NCBI GenBank assembly: GCA_026874595.1
Contig: CM049314.1
Span: 28,347,729-28,411,728, forward strand
Length of the DNA: 64,000 bases
Direction: 5' to 3'
Origin: Sipunculus nudus
Lineage: Eukaryota > Annelida > Sipuncula > Golfingiida > Sipunculidae
Shown piece by piece: positions 11,466 to 23,093 of the stretch. A program made the position numbers and the translations under genes. The notes beneath the pieces are model-generated. The model was not told where the DNA came from and made no database searches. It saw only the letters and a program-made list of their open reading frames with translations. Positions within the stretch are counted from its first letter, which is position 1. Every line of letters starts with the position of its first letter.

Positions 11466-11779
11466 GTCAAAATATCAGTCCAATACATATTAGTTGGGAT
11501 TTTATTTTCGTGGTTTTCGTGGATGAAAATAATCCACGAATTCATGATTCCAACGATCAAAAAATCACACGGTCAGCGATATACGATATCTTAACGGCAG
11601 CTGGTGGTCGACTTTATATATATAATTGTTACCACTGGCTGAATTTTCAATAAAGATACAAAAAAATGTTTATTACTATTTTATTATTGTTTTTGATACA
11701 TTTATTAAATACACTGAATTGCTTTTCCCAAATTACTATAAAATGAGGGATTTATAAATAATTTTTGTCAATTAAATTA

Positions 11780-12060
11780 TTTCCGCCAATATCGTACAAA
11801 CACGGCCCCCTGATATCTTTACAATAAACAAGTGCAAGATGTAATCATGACATAGTCGCCAGCGGTTGCCAAGAACCGTGACCTTGACCTTGGACCGATC
11901 ATGGCCAAAAAAAATAGGCTTGGATAGGTACCGATTGTACACTTTTCCTGTAAGTTTCAGATCAATTGCTGCAAAATTGCGACTTGTAACGTGCGGACAA
12001 ACAGACAAATAAACAAACAAGATGACCAGAGGTCACGCGCTTGCCGTAAATGGAAATGAT
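11780..12060. repeat. Dispersed repeat with TGACCTTGACCTTGGACC block, copy L
   Basis: Contains GTGACCTTGACCTTGGACCG, then GTACACTTTTCCTGTAAGTT and an (ACAAATAA)-type run ending in GCGCTTGCCGTAAATGG. The same series of blocks recurs at 13.72-13.94 kb on the other side of the 149-bp tandem array, so the array is bracketed by related sequences in the same orientation. Confidence 0.6.
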
Positions 12061-12199
12061 ACAGACAGATAGACAGAGAGTGCATGTAGAAACAGTCATA
12101 TGAATGAGCAACATTGTGGGGGCAGCAGAAACGGATAATATGTTTATTTATGCATGCTGACCTTTAACAGCTGCATATCTTTCTAGTGTAAAAGGGACC

Positions 12200-13600
12200 A
12201 AGTTCAAAATTTTTTCATGAAATCCCGTTAATCTCGTTTGACAAGAAGCAGTGAGACGTTTTCAGGTTTGTCATGTCAAGCTGGCCAAATGAAATGAAAT
12301 GCCGAAAACTAGACCTGTCTAGCTATAAAAGCCGCTGAGTTATAAGCATTTGCATGAAATGTCGTGTTTTCTCGTTTGACGGGAAATGGTGCGAGCTTTA
12401 ACGAGATTTCCAGTTTTGTCATGTCAGGTTTGTCAAATATTACAAAATGCCGGAAACTAGACCTGTCTAGCTGCAAAAGTCGCCGTGTTATCAGCATTTA
12501 CGTGAAATCATGTTTTTTTTCTCGCTTGACGAGATATAGTACGAGATTTGGCAAGACGAGCAGTTTTATTATGTCAAGACGGCCAAACGTTACGAAATGG
12601 CGAAAACTAGATCCGTCTAGCTGTAAAAGTCGCCGAGTTATAAGCATTTCCGTGAAATTTCGTGTTTTCTCGTTTGACGAGATACGGTGCGAGATTTTGC
12701 CAGACTTGCATATCTGTCGTGTCAAGCTGGTCTAGTGGAACTAAATGCCGAAAACCAGACGTGTCTAGCTGTAAAACTGGCCCAGTTATAAGCATTTCCG
12801 TGAAATCCCGTGTTTTCTCGTTTGACGAGATACGGTGCGAGATTTGGCCTGTCTTGCAGCTCTGTCATGTCAAGCTTTTTTGGTGGAACGAAATGCCGAA
12901 AACCAGACCTGTCTAGCTGTAAAAGTCGCCAAGTTATAAGCATTTCCGCGAAGTCTCGTTTTTTCTCGTTTGACGAGATATGGCGCGAGATTTGGCGTGA
13001 CTTTCAGTTCTGTCGTGTCAAGCTGGTCATGTGGAACAAAATGCCGAAAACTAGATCTGCCTGGCTTAAAAAATGACAAAGTTACAAAAAATGGTCGTGT
13101 TATTTCCAATTTCCATGATTTTTGCCCAAAAAATGTAACCATGGTAACGGCACTTGCATATCTGTCGTGTCAAGCTGGTCTAGTGGAACTAAATGCCGAA
13201 AACCAGACGTGTCTAGCTGTAAAACTGGCCCAGTTATAAGCATTTCCGTGAAATCCCGTGTTTTCTCGTTTGACGAGAGACGGTGCGAGATTTGGCCTGT
13301 CTTCCAGCCCTGTCGTGTCAAGCTTGTTTGGTGGAACGAAATGCCGAAAACCAGACCTGTCCAGCTGTAAAAGTCGCCGAGTTATAAGCATTTCCGCGAA
13401 GTCTCGTTTTTTCTCGTTTGATGAGATATGGCGCGAGATTTGGCGTGACCTTCAGTTCGGTCGTGTCAAGCTGGTCATGTGGAAAAAAATGCCGAAAACT
13501 AGATCTGCCTAGCTTAAAAACTGACAAAGTTACAAAAAATGGTCGTGTTATTTCCAATTTCCGTGATTTTTGCCCAAAAAATGTAACCATGGAAACGGCA
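12200..13600. repeat. ~149-bp tandem array (about 8 units) with a 448-bp higher-order duplication
   Basis: The core TCTCGTTTGACGAGATACGG or a close relative recurs near 12,231, 12,370, 12,520, 12,669, 12,817, 12,966, 13,265 and 13,413, a spacing of 148-150 bp except for one insert. Each unit also carries ATGCCGAAAACCAGACCTGT, 'AGTTATAAGCATTTCCG' and GTCGTGTCAAGCTGGTC. The block 12,705-13,140 is repeated nearly exactly at 13,153-13,590 (448 bp, about three units), including a unit extended by AAAAAATGGTCGTGTTATTT. Overlapping open frames on both strands are by-products of the period. Satellite-like; no function is evident. Confidence 0.9.
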
Positions 13601-13699
13601 AATTTAAGTCAGCTACATGTCAAAAGAAAGGCCAGGTGATGACGAAAAAAATGAGCTATTGCAGAAGTGGATAAGCCTATTTATGGCGAAGTTATAGTG

Positions 13700-14000
13700 C
13701 AAAAACCGTTAACCATACCTGTCGTGACCTTGACCCTTGACCTTGGAGCAATGTTGACTAAAAACAATAGGGCACCTAGAAATCGGTTTGTCAATCAAGC
13801 CTGTAAGTTTCAAGTTGATTGATGCAAAAGTGTGACCTGGAGAGTCGTGACAAACAAACAAACAAACAAACAAAGAGACAAACAGACATACGCAACTGAC
13901 GAACATGCTTGCCGAAATCGAAGATTTCCGGCAAGCAACAAACAAACAGACACGACGATTAGCCTATAGTCGCCAGACCTAGGCTGGCGACTATAAAAAA
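13700..14000. repeat. Dispersed repeat with TGACCTTGACCCTTGACCTT block, copy R, with two hairpins
   Basis: Shares its blocks with copy L at 11.78-12.06 kb (TGACCT-type direct repeats, CCTGTAAGTTTCAAGTTGAT, then (ACAA)n). It ends in two perfect or near-perfect palindromes: GCTTGCCGAAATC paired with GATTTCCGGCAAGC (~13,908-13,936), and ATAGTCGCCAG / CTGGCGACTAT (~13,966-13,996). The latter echoes ATAGTCGCCAG in copy L at ~11,852. The pair looks like the ends of one mobile or satellite-carrying unit, which is inference. Confidence 0.6.
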
Positions 14001-14990
14001 TTTCAAAGTATAATTTAAACTGAAAACGTATCCCAACATTTCCTCTTATCAACATTTCGGGTGAAAAATACAAGAACAATACCACATTTCTGTCGCGCAA
14101 AGCGGTGTTTCTGACACGCAAAGAACGGTACACAAGTTCCAATTTTCGTAACCACAGCTATCGAGGCACGGCTTTTTCGGAACCGGCCTTTTCAACCTTC
14201 TTTCAATAGAGACTTAGCTACCTATTGGCCTAAAAGACAAGGGCCGTGTAAACTCAGTTGCATAAACGCGATTACCTCGGAACGCGATAGAGCACTTAAT
14301 CCGAATATTGCGACAACAGTTGCGTGCATAACAGTGACCCATTAATACTAATGCAGGCGGTACTTCTTCCGAATATTGCCGATAGTTGTACATATATGTT
14401 AGCGTAAGTAAGCGCCACAGAATACTATTAGGCAAATTGTTTCTTTATAATCTCCAAATATAGCTGACATAATGAATGAAGAACGAACCGTGTTTCGTCT
14501 CACCGCCCCGTCAGGGATTTACAGGCGCCACATGTGACTACCGCCTAGATTAAAAAAAAAGTTAAAAAACTTCCTGTGGACGGCCCCGTTTCATTTTAGC
14601 TCCGGTCAAGTGATGGTACACGTTTTCTCTGAACGTGGTGTGATCGGGTGTTATATCTGATAGCCGATGTATCGGATGTTACAACTAGCAGCCGATGTAT
14701 CGCCCGGCACGTGTCGGTCACGACTGATTAATTCTTTGTAAGGCTCGGGTCGGGCGGAGCATGTTTGTTCAACACAGACCCGAATGACCGCGGTACATGC
14801 GCACGGTGTGATAAGCATCAAAGCCGAACCACCTGTGTATATCGGGCTCGTCTTCATTGCGCACATGGAGGTATTAATAAACAAAATTTCCTTAAGTTTT
14901 CTTTGTCTTTCCACGAATTCAAGTACCCCACGATATGCGTTTTGTACAAAAAACACGAAATTTTAAGCAAACGATATTATCTGAATCTAC
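14001..14990. other. Intergenic stretch, possible 5' flank of the kinase gene
   Basis: Somewhat richer in CpG than the surroundings (for example around 14,260-14,330 and 14,640-14,830). Several short open frames overlap on both strands without recognisable motifs. A promoter for the minus-strand kinase gene is possible because the first coding exon is ~4 kb away, but no core element can be named. Confidence 0.3.
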
Positions 14991-14995
14991 AGTAC

Positions 14996-15139
14996 CTATA
15001 GACCCACTAAGGCGACCGTGTGCCAAGGTGGAACGTCATCGATCATGTAGACTATCTCAGAAGTACAGGCGGCGTCACTTGCCGTATTTTCAGGGTCTGT
15101 TTCTGTCACGAGGTTTTCCTAGACACCTGGTTGTTCCAT
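14996..15139 (-). pseudogene. Inverted, broken copy of SLC23 exon 1
   Basis: Minus-strand sequence aligning end to end with SLC23 exon 1 at 20,407-20,550: both are exactly 144 bp, start at ATG and end at a GTACTG/GTATCA donor. The readable residues agree ([10 protein letters not shown], then [15 protein letters not shown], then ALVGL). Two stop codons break it: TAG at codon 7 (GTC TAG GAA) and TAG in place of the last Gln codon just before the donor. It is the outer end of the left arm of the large inverted repeat. No further SLC23 exons are seen on this side. Confidence 0.9.
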
Positions 15140-15191
15140 TAATACTCGGTCTCATGCAAAACGCACCCAAATTTATACATGTACTTTTATG

Positions 15192-15192
<1 letters not shown>

Positions 15193-15247
<55 letters not shown>
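15193..15247. repeat. (AT)n microsatellite
   Basis: About 27 uninterrupted AT units; the right arm of the inverted repeat has only a short ATATATAATATATATATTGG at the equivalent place. Confidence 0.95.
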
Positions 15248-15250
<3 letters not shown>

Positions 15251-15585
15251 CTTCCTGTAGTGAACCCTACTCCAAGGCGAATACAGACCTAGATGCGAAA
15301 CATTAGGCTGATTCAGACATGCGCATACACTTCTGGGAACAGCCGGGAGAGAATATGACAGGGGAGTGCAACAAAGTGGTTTACTCAGTAATTATACGAT
15401 AATAATTCGTGAAAGCTTGCCGTCCATACATCCATCGTTCTGTCCAATAAGGATGCCTGTCACTCATAAACCACTATAATTCATTGTGCTACGGTAATTG
15501 TTGTACGTGCATTATTATTTTTACATGACAGATACCTATAAACATAACGTTGGTATGACAAATGAAACTGGCAATTAACGTGTTT

Positions 15586-15595
15586 AATATATATA

Positions 15596-15674
<79 letters not shown>
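15586..15674. repeat. (AT)n microsatellite
   Basis: Two (AT)n blocks separated by ATTTATATAT. The isoleucine/tyrosine-repeat open frame across it is an artefact. Confidence 0.95.
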
Positions 15675-15677
<3 letters not shown>

Positions 15678-16502
15678 GCATGAAGACTAGATTAATCTAT
15701 ATTTTCTCAGATTTATCGCAATTTTCAGATAAAATTGGCCAAACCGTGGAAACCAAATATGAATTTATATACATGTATATGTGTATGTTACACGTGATGA
15801 ACTTACAGAGGGACATTTGATGAGATTATGTTTACCCCTGTTTATTTACTTTTTAGTTATAAACTAGATGTACGATAACGCACGGATACAGTGGATATAG
15901 TATCACTTTTCAGTTACTCGGGTTGAACATTCAATTGCTGAGCAAATGCTGTCCATAATACATAAGAATGTCACTGACTATATCCCGGCATAAAAGAATC
16001 GCCGTGGGTCCCAATGGTATATAATCTTTTAAATTAGCAAGATAACCTCTAATTTAAAGTGTTTGTTCTATGAGTATGTAATTAAAACATGGCAAAGCGA
16101 AGGAAATGAAAACAGTACCTTCCTGACAGAGGTATGATCACCCTTTCCTATTGTGAGCCAGTGATTACCAATCAATTTTTAACCAGATTCGAACATTACA
16201 GTTGAAAGTATTTATGACACCAAACACATTTGCTGAACCTATAACAAATTGGACAGTTACAGTAAATTTATTTATTTAGAAAACACAATATAAGCAAAAA
16301 AAAAACTCATCTTTGTGCTGTTTGCGATCAATCAAGCGTGACGCGAGGACCATACACGCGATTGATGGAGGCTAAGAATGAAGATTCACAACTGTGTTTA
16401 AGGAGAGCAATAATAATAAACAGAAACGTCGGGTTCTCACGTAATAAAATCGGGCATATAATAATGTATTTTCCGTACGCATGCGGTATCCAAAAAAGAA
16501 GG

Positions 16503-16919
16503 CTAAATATTAGGGCTGAAAGGAGTACTCGAGTACTCAAGTCCGGGTAATACTTACCGAGCACTCGAGTCAAAAATTTGGACTCGAGTACTCGTGTATG
16601 TACATGCATATCTGAATATTCCTGCATATGTACGGACAGTCTCTAGGCCTATTTATTCATTATCGTGGCCTGGCATATGGCTCCAAACATATGCTTGTTA
16701 AAATAACTAAGGTCTTGTAATGACAAATATATCTGTTCTTTCGTTGGGATAATGTTAATCCGACACGAATTCAAATATACGCATATTTTGAATCGGTAAA
16801 GAGATGTCCGTTTTATCTTACAGCGTAGCCATGGTAACGAGTACTCGAGTCCGAGTCGGGTAATGCCTATCGGGTACTCGAGTCCAAAAATTTGTACCCG
16901 TTTTAGCCCTACTAAATAT
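16503..16919. mobile_element. hAT-type MITE, copy 3 (401 bp, perfect 8-bp TSD)
   Basis: The element 16,511-16,911 starts TAGGGCTGAAAGGAGTACTC and ends TTTTAGCCCTA. It is flanked by a perfect CTAAATAT duplication (16,503-16,510 and 16,912-16,919). The TAGGGCTGAAA terminus and 8-bp TSD are typical of hAT-superfamily MITEs. It lies inside the left arm of the inverted repeat and has no counterpart in the right arm, so it arrived after the inversion-duplication. Confidence 0.92.
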
Positions 16920-17000
16920 AAGCATATATCACCGTAAAATACATTTTGATTACTCTGGGATTATTCACAAAAATGTCTCCATGAACAACTTTCGTACTCT

Positions 17001-18929
17001 ACCATGTACATTCTCATTTATTCAACCATAAACTTGAAATCAATGAACCCTTTGATGAGCTAAAATCGAACACAAACAAGCAATTGCAGATGTTTAATCA
17101 TTGTTCAGCAGCATAGACAGTAGAACTTAATTTATGCGTCATTGTATTTGATTTACATTTCGTTAACATGTACAAACTGCTTGCTATTCTCTGAATAGAA
17201 TTAAATGATATCAATAAATTATGACCAGACTTTTGTTTGGACGGCAAATCCAAGGTATAACGTATTGCATCAATACAGCCTTTAATAATGTTTATAGCAA
17301 GAGTCACGGTCGTTAAACGTTTTATTCTTGTCTACTACTGAACCACTATGTTCACTATGTAAACGTCAAATTTCGAGTTTCAGATCAAAATGAGACCTCT
17401 GATCACATTTCAGGTATAACAAATATTAACCTGTAATTAATATGCCAATGCAAAATTGAAATTCTGGCAGAACTGTCATAAATGCATAGAAATTATAAAT
17501 ATATATACATTGTCAGTTAGCTGCTTCTTAGATCTTCTCATAATAAACCAAGAAGAAATGTGATTTTAGAGATTAATTTTTATCTAATACACCACGTGGT
17601 AAGTCTCAACATTTTGATGTATTATTGAATCATTAACGGTTCATAAACGGGAGTGATATTTAAAAGAAACTGGCGACCCGGGTTCGATCCCCGGTGTAGC
17701 TATGAGAGTGGGTTGTAGTTGCCCGTCCAAGGCCGGTGGTTTTCTCCGGGTTCTCCGGTTTCCTCCACCTCTTCAGACTACCGAACGCCATCATCGGAGC
17801 CATGGAGAGTGCCTTGATAAGTTATAATAACTATTTGTACAATCCATGTTGAATAAATAAGTTTATATATAACAAAAATGAGTTTACCATTCAGTTTACC
17901 CAGACGTAGTGTTTAAGTTATTGCCCATGTCATAAACGACTACATTGCCAATAAGTTTAATAATTCAACTCTCTCAAATTTTTCAACTTCAAATTTAAAT
18001 GACCTATATTAACTTTAAAGAAATAAATATAGCGGGAAAGCAGACTACAGAACAAGGATGATCACATCCCTTTATTCGTCTAACAGGTATAAGTGACAAA
18101 ACTTAGTTGCGTTTTTACAGAAGGGAAAATCACCTAAAGGATAAAACTGGTCTCCTCATGACGTCATATGTATTTTTATCGATACAATATTACTTTAGAT
18201 TTTGACACTATTGCTTGAAGACTTTCAACCTATTGGATGTTTTCCTAGCTCCCCGTGCCTGTGTTAATATTATGCAAAAATACTAGGTAAATGATAAAAT
18301 GGTAATTATGTAATTTGTGTAAGTTACTGTGTGGTATATCGCGAAAATAGAAACCTCAGCAATCACTGAACAAATTAAAATCGCGATTATTTTTTCTCGC
18401 GAACATGAAGCTAATTAGGAATGACTTGAGCACGAGTTTGGTACAAAATAATAATCCGCACTGCACGATGCGACTACGACATGACAAAGGCTCATTTTCG
18501 TAACACACTGGTGTGATTAAACATGTGTTGACAACAGCTTGGTATTAAAAAGTTATATTTCTGCAATACTTTGGATTTGCCCTTTCATACAAAAGCGTAT
18601 TCAGTCTTTAGTCATATAATTGATTGATGATATCTAATTATATTCAGAGAATGGCATCCAGCTTGTACATGTAAACGAGTGTTAATTAAATACACTGGAG
18701 CTGATTTAAGTTCTAATGAATATGCTGCTGAACAATGCTAAAACAGTTATAACATTTGTTTGAATTCGATATTGTCTCGTCTCAAGCTCGCATTCTGCGT
18801 TGTACATGTTAAAGACATTTTAATTAATTACACTGAAGCTGATTAAGTTCAACGGAACATGCTACTGAATAACTACAAACTCAAACTCTCAATTTCATAA
18901 TTAAAGAACGTGAAAATACATGATACACT
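17001..18929. other. Spacer of the inverted repeat
   Basis: AT-rich DNA between the arms, with one SINE (17.67-17.88 kb) and a degenerate ~139-bp duplication (about 18,662-18,740 and 18,800-18,880; shared TTAATTAAATACACTGGAGC-like core). Nothing else is recognised. Confidence 0.5.
17665..17880 (+). mobile_element. tRNA-derived SINE, 5'-truncated
   Basis: Begins at a pol III box B, GGTTCGATCCCCGGTG (17,690-17,705), with box A missing. It continues into GTGGTTTTCTCCGGGTTCTC and GGTTTCCTCC, a conserved central block seen in many invertebrate SINEs, then TGCCTTGATAAGTTATAATA and an AT-rich end. Box A loss means it cannot transcribe itself. The family name cannot be settled without a library search. 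Confidence 0.75.
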
Positions 18930-20550
18930 ACGTATGCGTGTGCAGAAGGGTATGTTTGTGTATTTTCCTAGAGTAGTCAAACGATTTGTTAGTGGTATGT
19001 GCTTTTCATGGTTAGTGTGATTAGCAGCCACTATCATCCCCGTTTTAGAAACCGCATGCGTACATAAAATACATCATTTTTTGCCCGATGTTGTTACGGG
19101 AGAAAGCCACGTTTTCTGCAAGTACTTATTACTCTTCTTGAACATAGCTTTAAAATGTTTTTATTTACAGCTTAAGTACATCGCACGATCTTGCTTGTGT
19201 CATGCTTGATTGATCGCAAACAGCAAAAAGCTGGATTCCGTGCTAAGATTTTGTCTTCAGAATTAAGTATTGTTGTCTGTAACTCTCCCATTTGTTATAG
19301 GTTCAGCAGGTGTCGGGGATGTCATAAATACTTTTTAACTCTAATTTTCGAAATCTGATTAATAGTTGATGGTAGGTACTGGCTCACAATCTTAAAGAAT
19401 GATATATGCCTCTGTCAGGAAGATATTGTTTTTCATTTCGTTCGCTGATAGGTCGGTTAGTTTTCTAATACCGAAGATACCAACCGCAAATGAAATTTTT
19501 CTTACCTATAGAAAAATCACTTACATTTTGAATAATTATATATTTAAATTCAATAGATTATATACCACTTTGACACACGGCGATTCATTTATCCCAGAGT
19601 AGAGGCAGTGACATATGTATTATGGACAGCATTTTTTCAAGAGCTGAAAAGATGAACCCCTGTAAATAAAAAGTGACAGTGTACCCACTGTATCCGTGAG
19701 TTATAGCATATCTACTTTGTAACTAATAAGTAAACAAATGGGGGAAACATAATCCCATCATATGTCACTCTCTAAGTTCATCACGTGTTACATGCACGTA
19801 TACATGTATATCCTATGTGGTCTCCATGGATTAGGCAACTTTATCTGAAGAGTGCAATATGTTCTGAGCCACAAAAGTGGACAGAAATGGGATGCCTGAA
19901 AGGATGTTCGTTTAATAAATTCTTCATGTAATATGGACATATAATAAAACATATAATATATACATATATAAAACACGTACATTTCCAGTTTTATTTGTCA
20001 TACCTACTGTATATTTATAAGTTTTTTGTCATGTAAAAAATAAGTATTGAATAATAAGTACTGTATTTACCTTAGCACAATGTATTATTGCCGTTTTTGA
20101 ATGCCAGGCTTTCTTACTGGACAGAACGATGGATGCATGGGCGGCACGCTCTCACGTATCATAATGGTATCATGACTAAGTAAAGCACTTTGTTACACTC
20201 TCTTGTCATATTCTCTCCCGGTTATTTCGAGAAGTGTATAGGCATCAGTGTGTTAAAGTGAATCAGCCCAATATGCGCATCTAGGTCTGTAGTCACCTTG
20301 GAGTAGGCTACCCTTCAGGAAGTTTAATATAGATAGACATGTCATTATAAAAGTACAAATATATAATATATATATTGGCTTTGATTTTGCCCGAGACCAA
20401 GTAATAATGGATCAGCGAGGTGTCGAGGAAAACGTCGGAACAGAAACAGACCCTGAAAATACGGCAAGTGGCGCCGCCTGTACGTCTGAGATGCTCTATA
20501 TGATCGACGACGTTCCTCCGTGGTACACGGCGGCCTTACTGGGTCTACAG
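18930..20550. repeat. Right arm of the large inverted repeat, including SLC23 exon 1
   Basis: Mirror image of 14,996-17,000. The match runs through the 5' flank of SLC23 and through the whole of exon 1 and stops at its donor. Because this arm carries the intact exon, it holds the presumptive SLC23 promoter region. Confidence 0.88.
20407..20550 (+). CDS. SLC23: SLC23 exon 1
   Basis: 48 codons from ATG to the GTATCA donor, phase 0. An acidic N-terminal tail is followed by [18 protein letters not shown], the conserved start of the first membrane segment. The same Met is kept in the inverted copy, which supports this start. Confidence 0.92.
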
Positions 20551-23054
20551 GTATCAGTAATCATCAAAGTTATCTGTTCTCACCATATTACTTTTACCCT
20601 AACTTTAATACAGACATGGTCATTATCAGCAGGCATTCTGTCCTCAGCTCCGATTTCCATGGAGTGCGTTTTGGGCCGGTTTCCGCGTTGCTTTTATTAT
20701 TTCATAAAGAAATTGAATTGCACCATTTTTAAAAGCGAAATTTTGTTTTTATGGTCGGCAAAATCGCTTGGAAAACGATTTTCTTCTACCGTTTTAACGC
20801 GCGTGCATTTTTCAAATTTGCCTGGAAATCCACTACCGAAGTTATATAAGGCTATATTTGGTCTCAATCCTGATTTTATCATAAAGGCAATACACAAATA
20901 TATATATATATATATATATATAATATTTTAAACCCTGCTCCGTGGAAAGCTGCCTCGCCTGCAAGTTTTCCCCATTAGTTTGGCGGTCGAACGTGATCTC
21001 TTTGTCAGTGGCTGATGGTCTCTCGGTTAATTGTGTGTACTTGTAAATCTTTAGTCCAGATGAACCAGAAATCTAATTCGGTGGTGGCTACTTTTAATTA
21101 GATTGTATGTGCAATTGTGTCTGTTTTGTGCTAGCCTACGTATGTCAGGTTTACAAGCACTCCATATAATATATTGGAGTGCGAGCGAATACACACATTA
21201 ATAAATAAATCATATGATCAGCTTTAATTTAACAAATGTGGGTCTTACCGGGGTGCGTGAACCTTTCCTAATAAGATCAAATAAGAAAATTTTCAAGTAT
21301 CTACAAACTCCATTTGGAGGCATTATTTTTGTCTATTTTAGTCACTAGATTGTGCTTTTTTTAGGAACCAGGCAATAAATCGTATGCTTGGATTTCCATG
21401 ATGAATGACCCTTCAGACGATGTACTTTGAATACCCCCTGTGATCTTGACCTGTATGCAACATGTGATTTCTGGTTATAAACTTGCCAGCATTGCTTCCT
21501 TACTTTGCACCTGGATAATTTGTTTTCTTTTCTTATTAGAGCAAGAAAACAAGTAAGGTGACGCAGTTGAAAGTTTGTTAGCTAGATCTTGTTTGGTTAT
21601 GTGGCCAAATGAGGATATAGTAATATCAGACAGGGCACCACTCTAATGCATGCAGTGGTCTCCGACTCTGTATAGAAACAGAGAGTGCGTGTACTTGTGT
21701 GCATATAATGCCGTCTATTGGACCGGGGTTTACAAATGATAATCGTAATTTTCGCAAATACATGTATATCTGTCATCGGCCCTAGCATTTTATTCAGAAC
21801 TGTCGTAAAACATATTAGAAGAATGACTTAGTACTCATTTTTAGTAAAACCAGTCACAACCTTTACTTTATAGCTTTTCTTATTACTGTTTTTTTATATA
21901 ATTGCATCTTTGGCACACATTCCATTCTCATTATTTTGACTTACATTCAATTTGGACTGAAAGCGTTTAACTGATTCAAATTCAAAATTACCTTTCTTCA
22001 CCTTGAAAATTAGATATGTTTGATATCCTACCCTTATTAAAATACACCCCAATAAAAATATATATTTTAAGTGGTATTATTATTTTACAATGATGCCAAT
22101 GTCTTCAAAACAATTTCTTGAACTATATATTACACACATCCGGCTGAGTCTGTCCAAAGGATTACTTTATATGTAGTTGATTTGATTTTGATGATGAGCC
22201 CCATTTGTATACGCACGTGTAAGACGGGTCCTACTACGGTTTTGACAGCTTCCGCCCGTGCGTTTTGTCGTATACCTGCCAAACCGGCCGTTGCCCGTTA
22301 CCTTTGAATGTCGCCAAGATAACTTACCAGGGATTTGGTGGATTTTCACAAAACTCATTTTAACTATTTCCCAATAGATTACCACCCCGAGATAACAGAT
22401 TATCTCCATGGTAAACATGAACACACAATCACTTTTTTATATAAAACTTAAATTCATTTCCACCACATGTTGTATGACGAACAGCAGGTTGGACTAAGAC
22501 ATCACGAGATAACGCGATTTGTGTGAATGTATGACACATTTGTAGATATTGGCGCATTTCAGATCTTTCGGTCCGATATAACCCGTATTAGCCGGGCCGC
22601 ATTTATACTGGGTGATCATATTACGTGAGCAGATCTACTTGCATAAAACATATGCCCTGTTAATAAATGGGTATATCAGTTGGATATACGTCCAGGGACA
22701 TAATTCAGACCTAATATGAGTTCATCAGACGAGAAATGGGATATGAGAAAAACGCATACTATTACACAATGTTAAATAAATTGTGCTCTAATTTAGGATT
22801 ATGGTGTGGTCCAAATAAAGCGTTATTCCGGGCTTAACATTTGTGATACATATCATGAACGCCCTTATAAGTAATGTGTTGTCACGATTTTTTATTCAGG
22901 ATAGGTGTATTCCGTTTTTCTTTGACAAGGACGCTAATATTTAAGTTTAACCTAGGTTATGCAAATTCTTGTCATTTATTGACAATAATTCTCTGGCTAG
23001 GTTGTTAAGGAATAGAAGGGTATATTTAGTCGTCAACTTGGTTTTATTATGAGG

Positions 23055-23093
<39 letters not shown>

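Larger units (their letters stand above)
14996..17000. repeat. Left arm of a large inverted repeat
   Basis: Read on the minus strand it matches ~18,930-20,550 over most of its length, with anchors such as CCGTATTTTCAGGGTCTGTT at the outer end, ATGCTGTCCATAATACATA in the middle, TGCTGTTTGCGATCAATCAA further in and GTACGCATGCGGT near the inner end. The arm is expanded by (AT)n tracts and interrupted by the hAT MITE at 16.5 kb. The match stops at the exon 1 donor on the outer side. Confidence 0.88.

Noticed and set aside
12200-13600. CRISPR-like regular spacing
   Set aside because: The units are contiguous 149-bp satellites with homologous 'spacers', in animal DNA. No unique spacers, no cas genes.
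12364-13639. Chains of overlapping 60-120-codon frames on both strands resembling a protein family
   Set aside because: They are translations of the 149-bp tandem repeat; the same phrases recur in several frames and on both strands, so they reflect periodicity, not coding.
15481-15681. Frames with runs of Ile-Tyr or Tyr-Ile (also at 50.4, 52.5 and 53.1 kb)
   Set aside because: Direct translation of (AT)n microsatellites.
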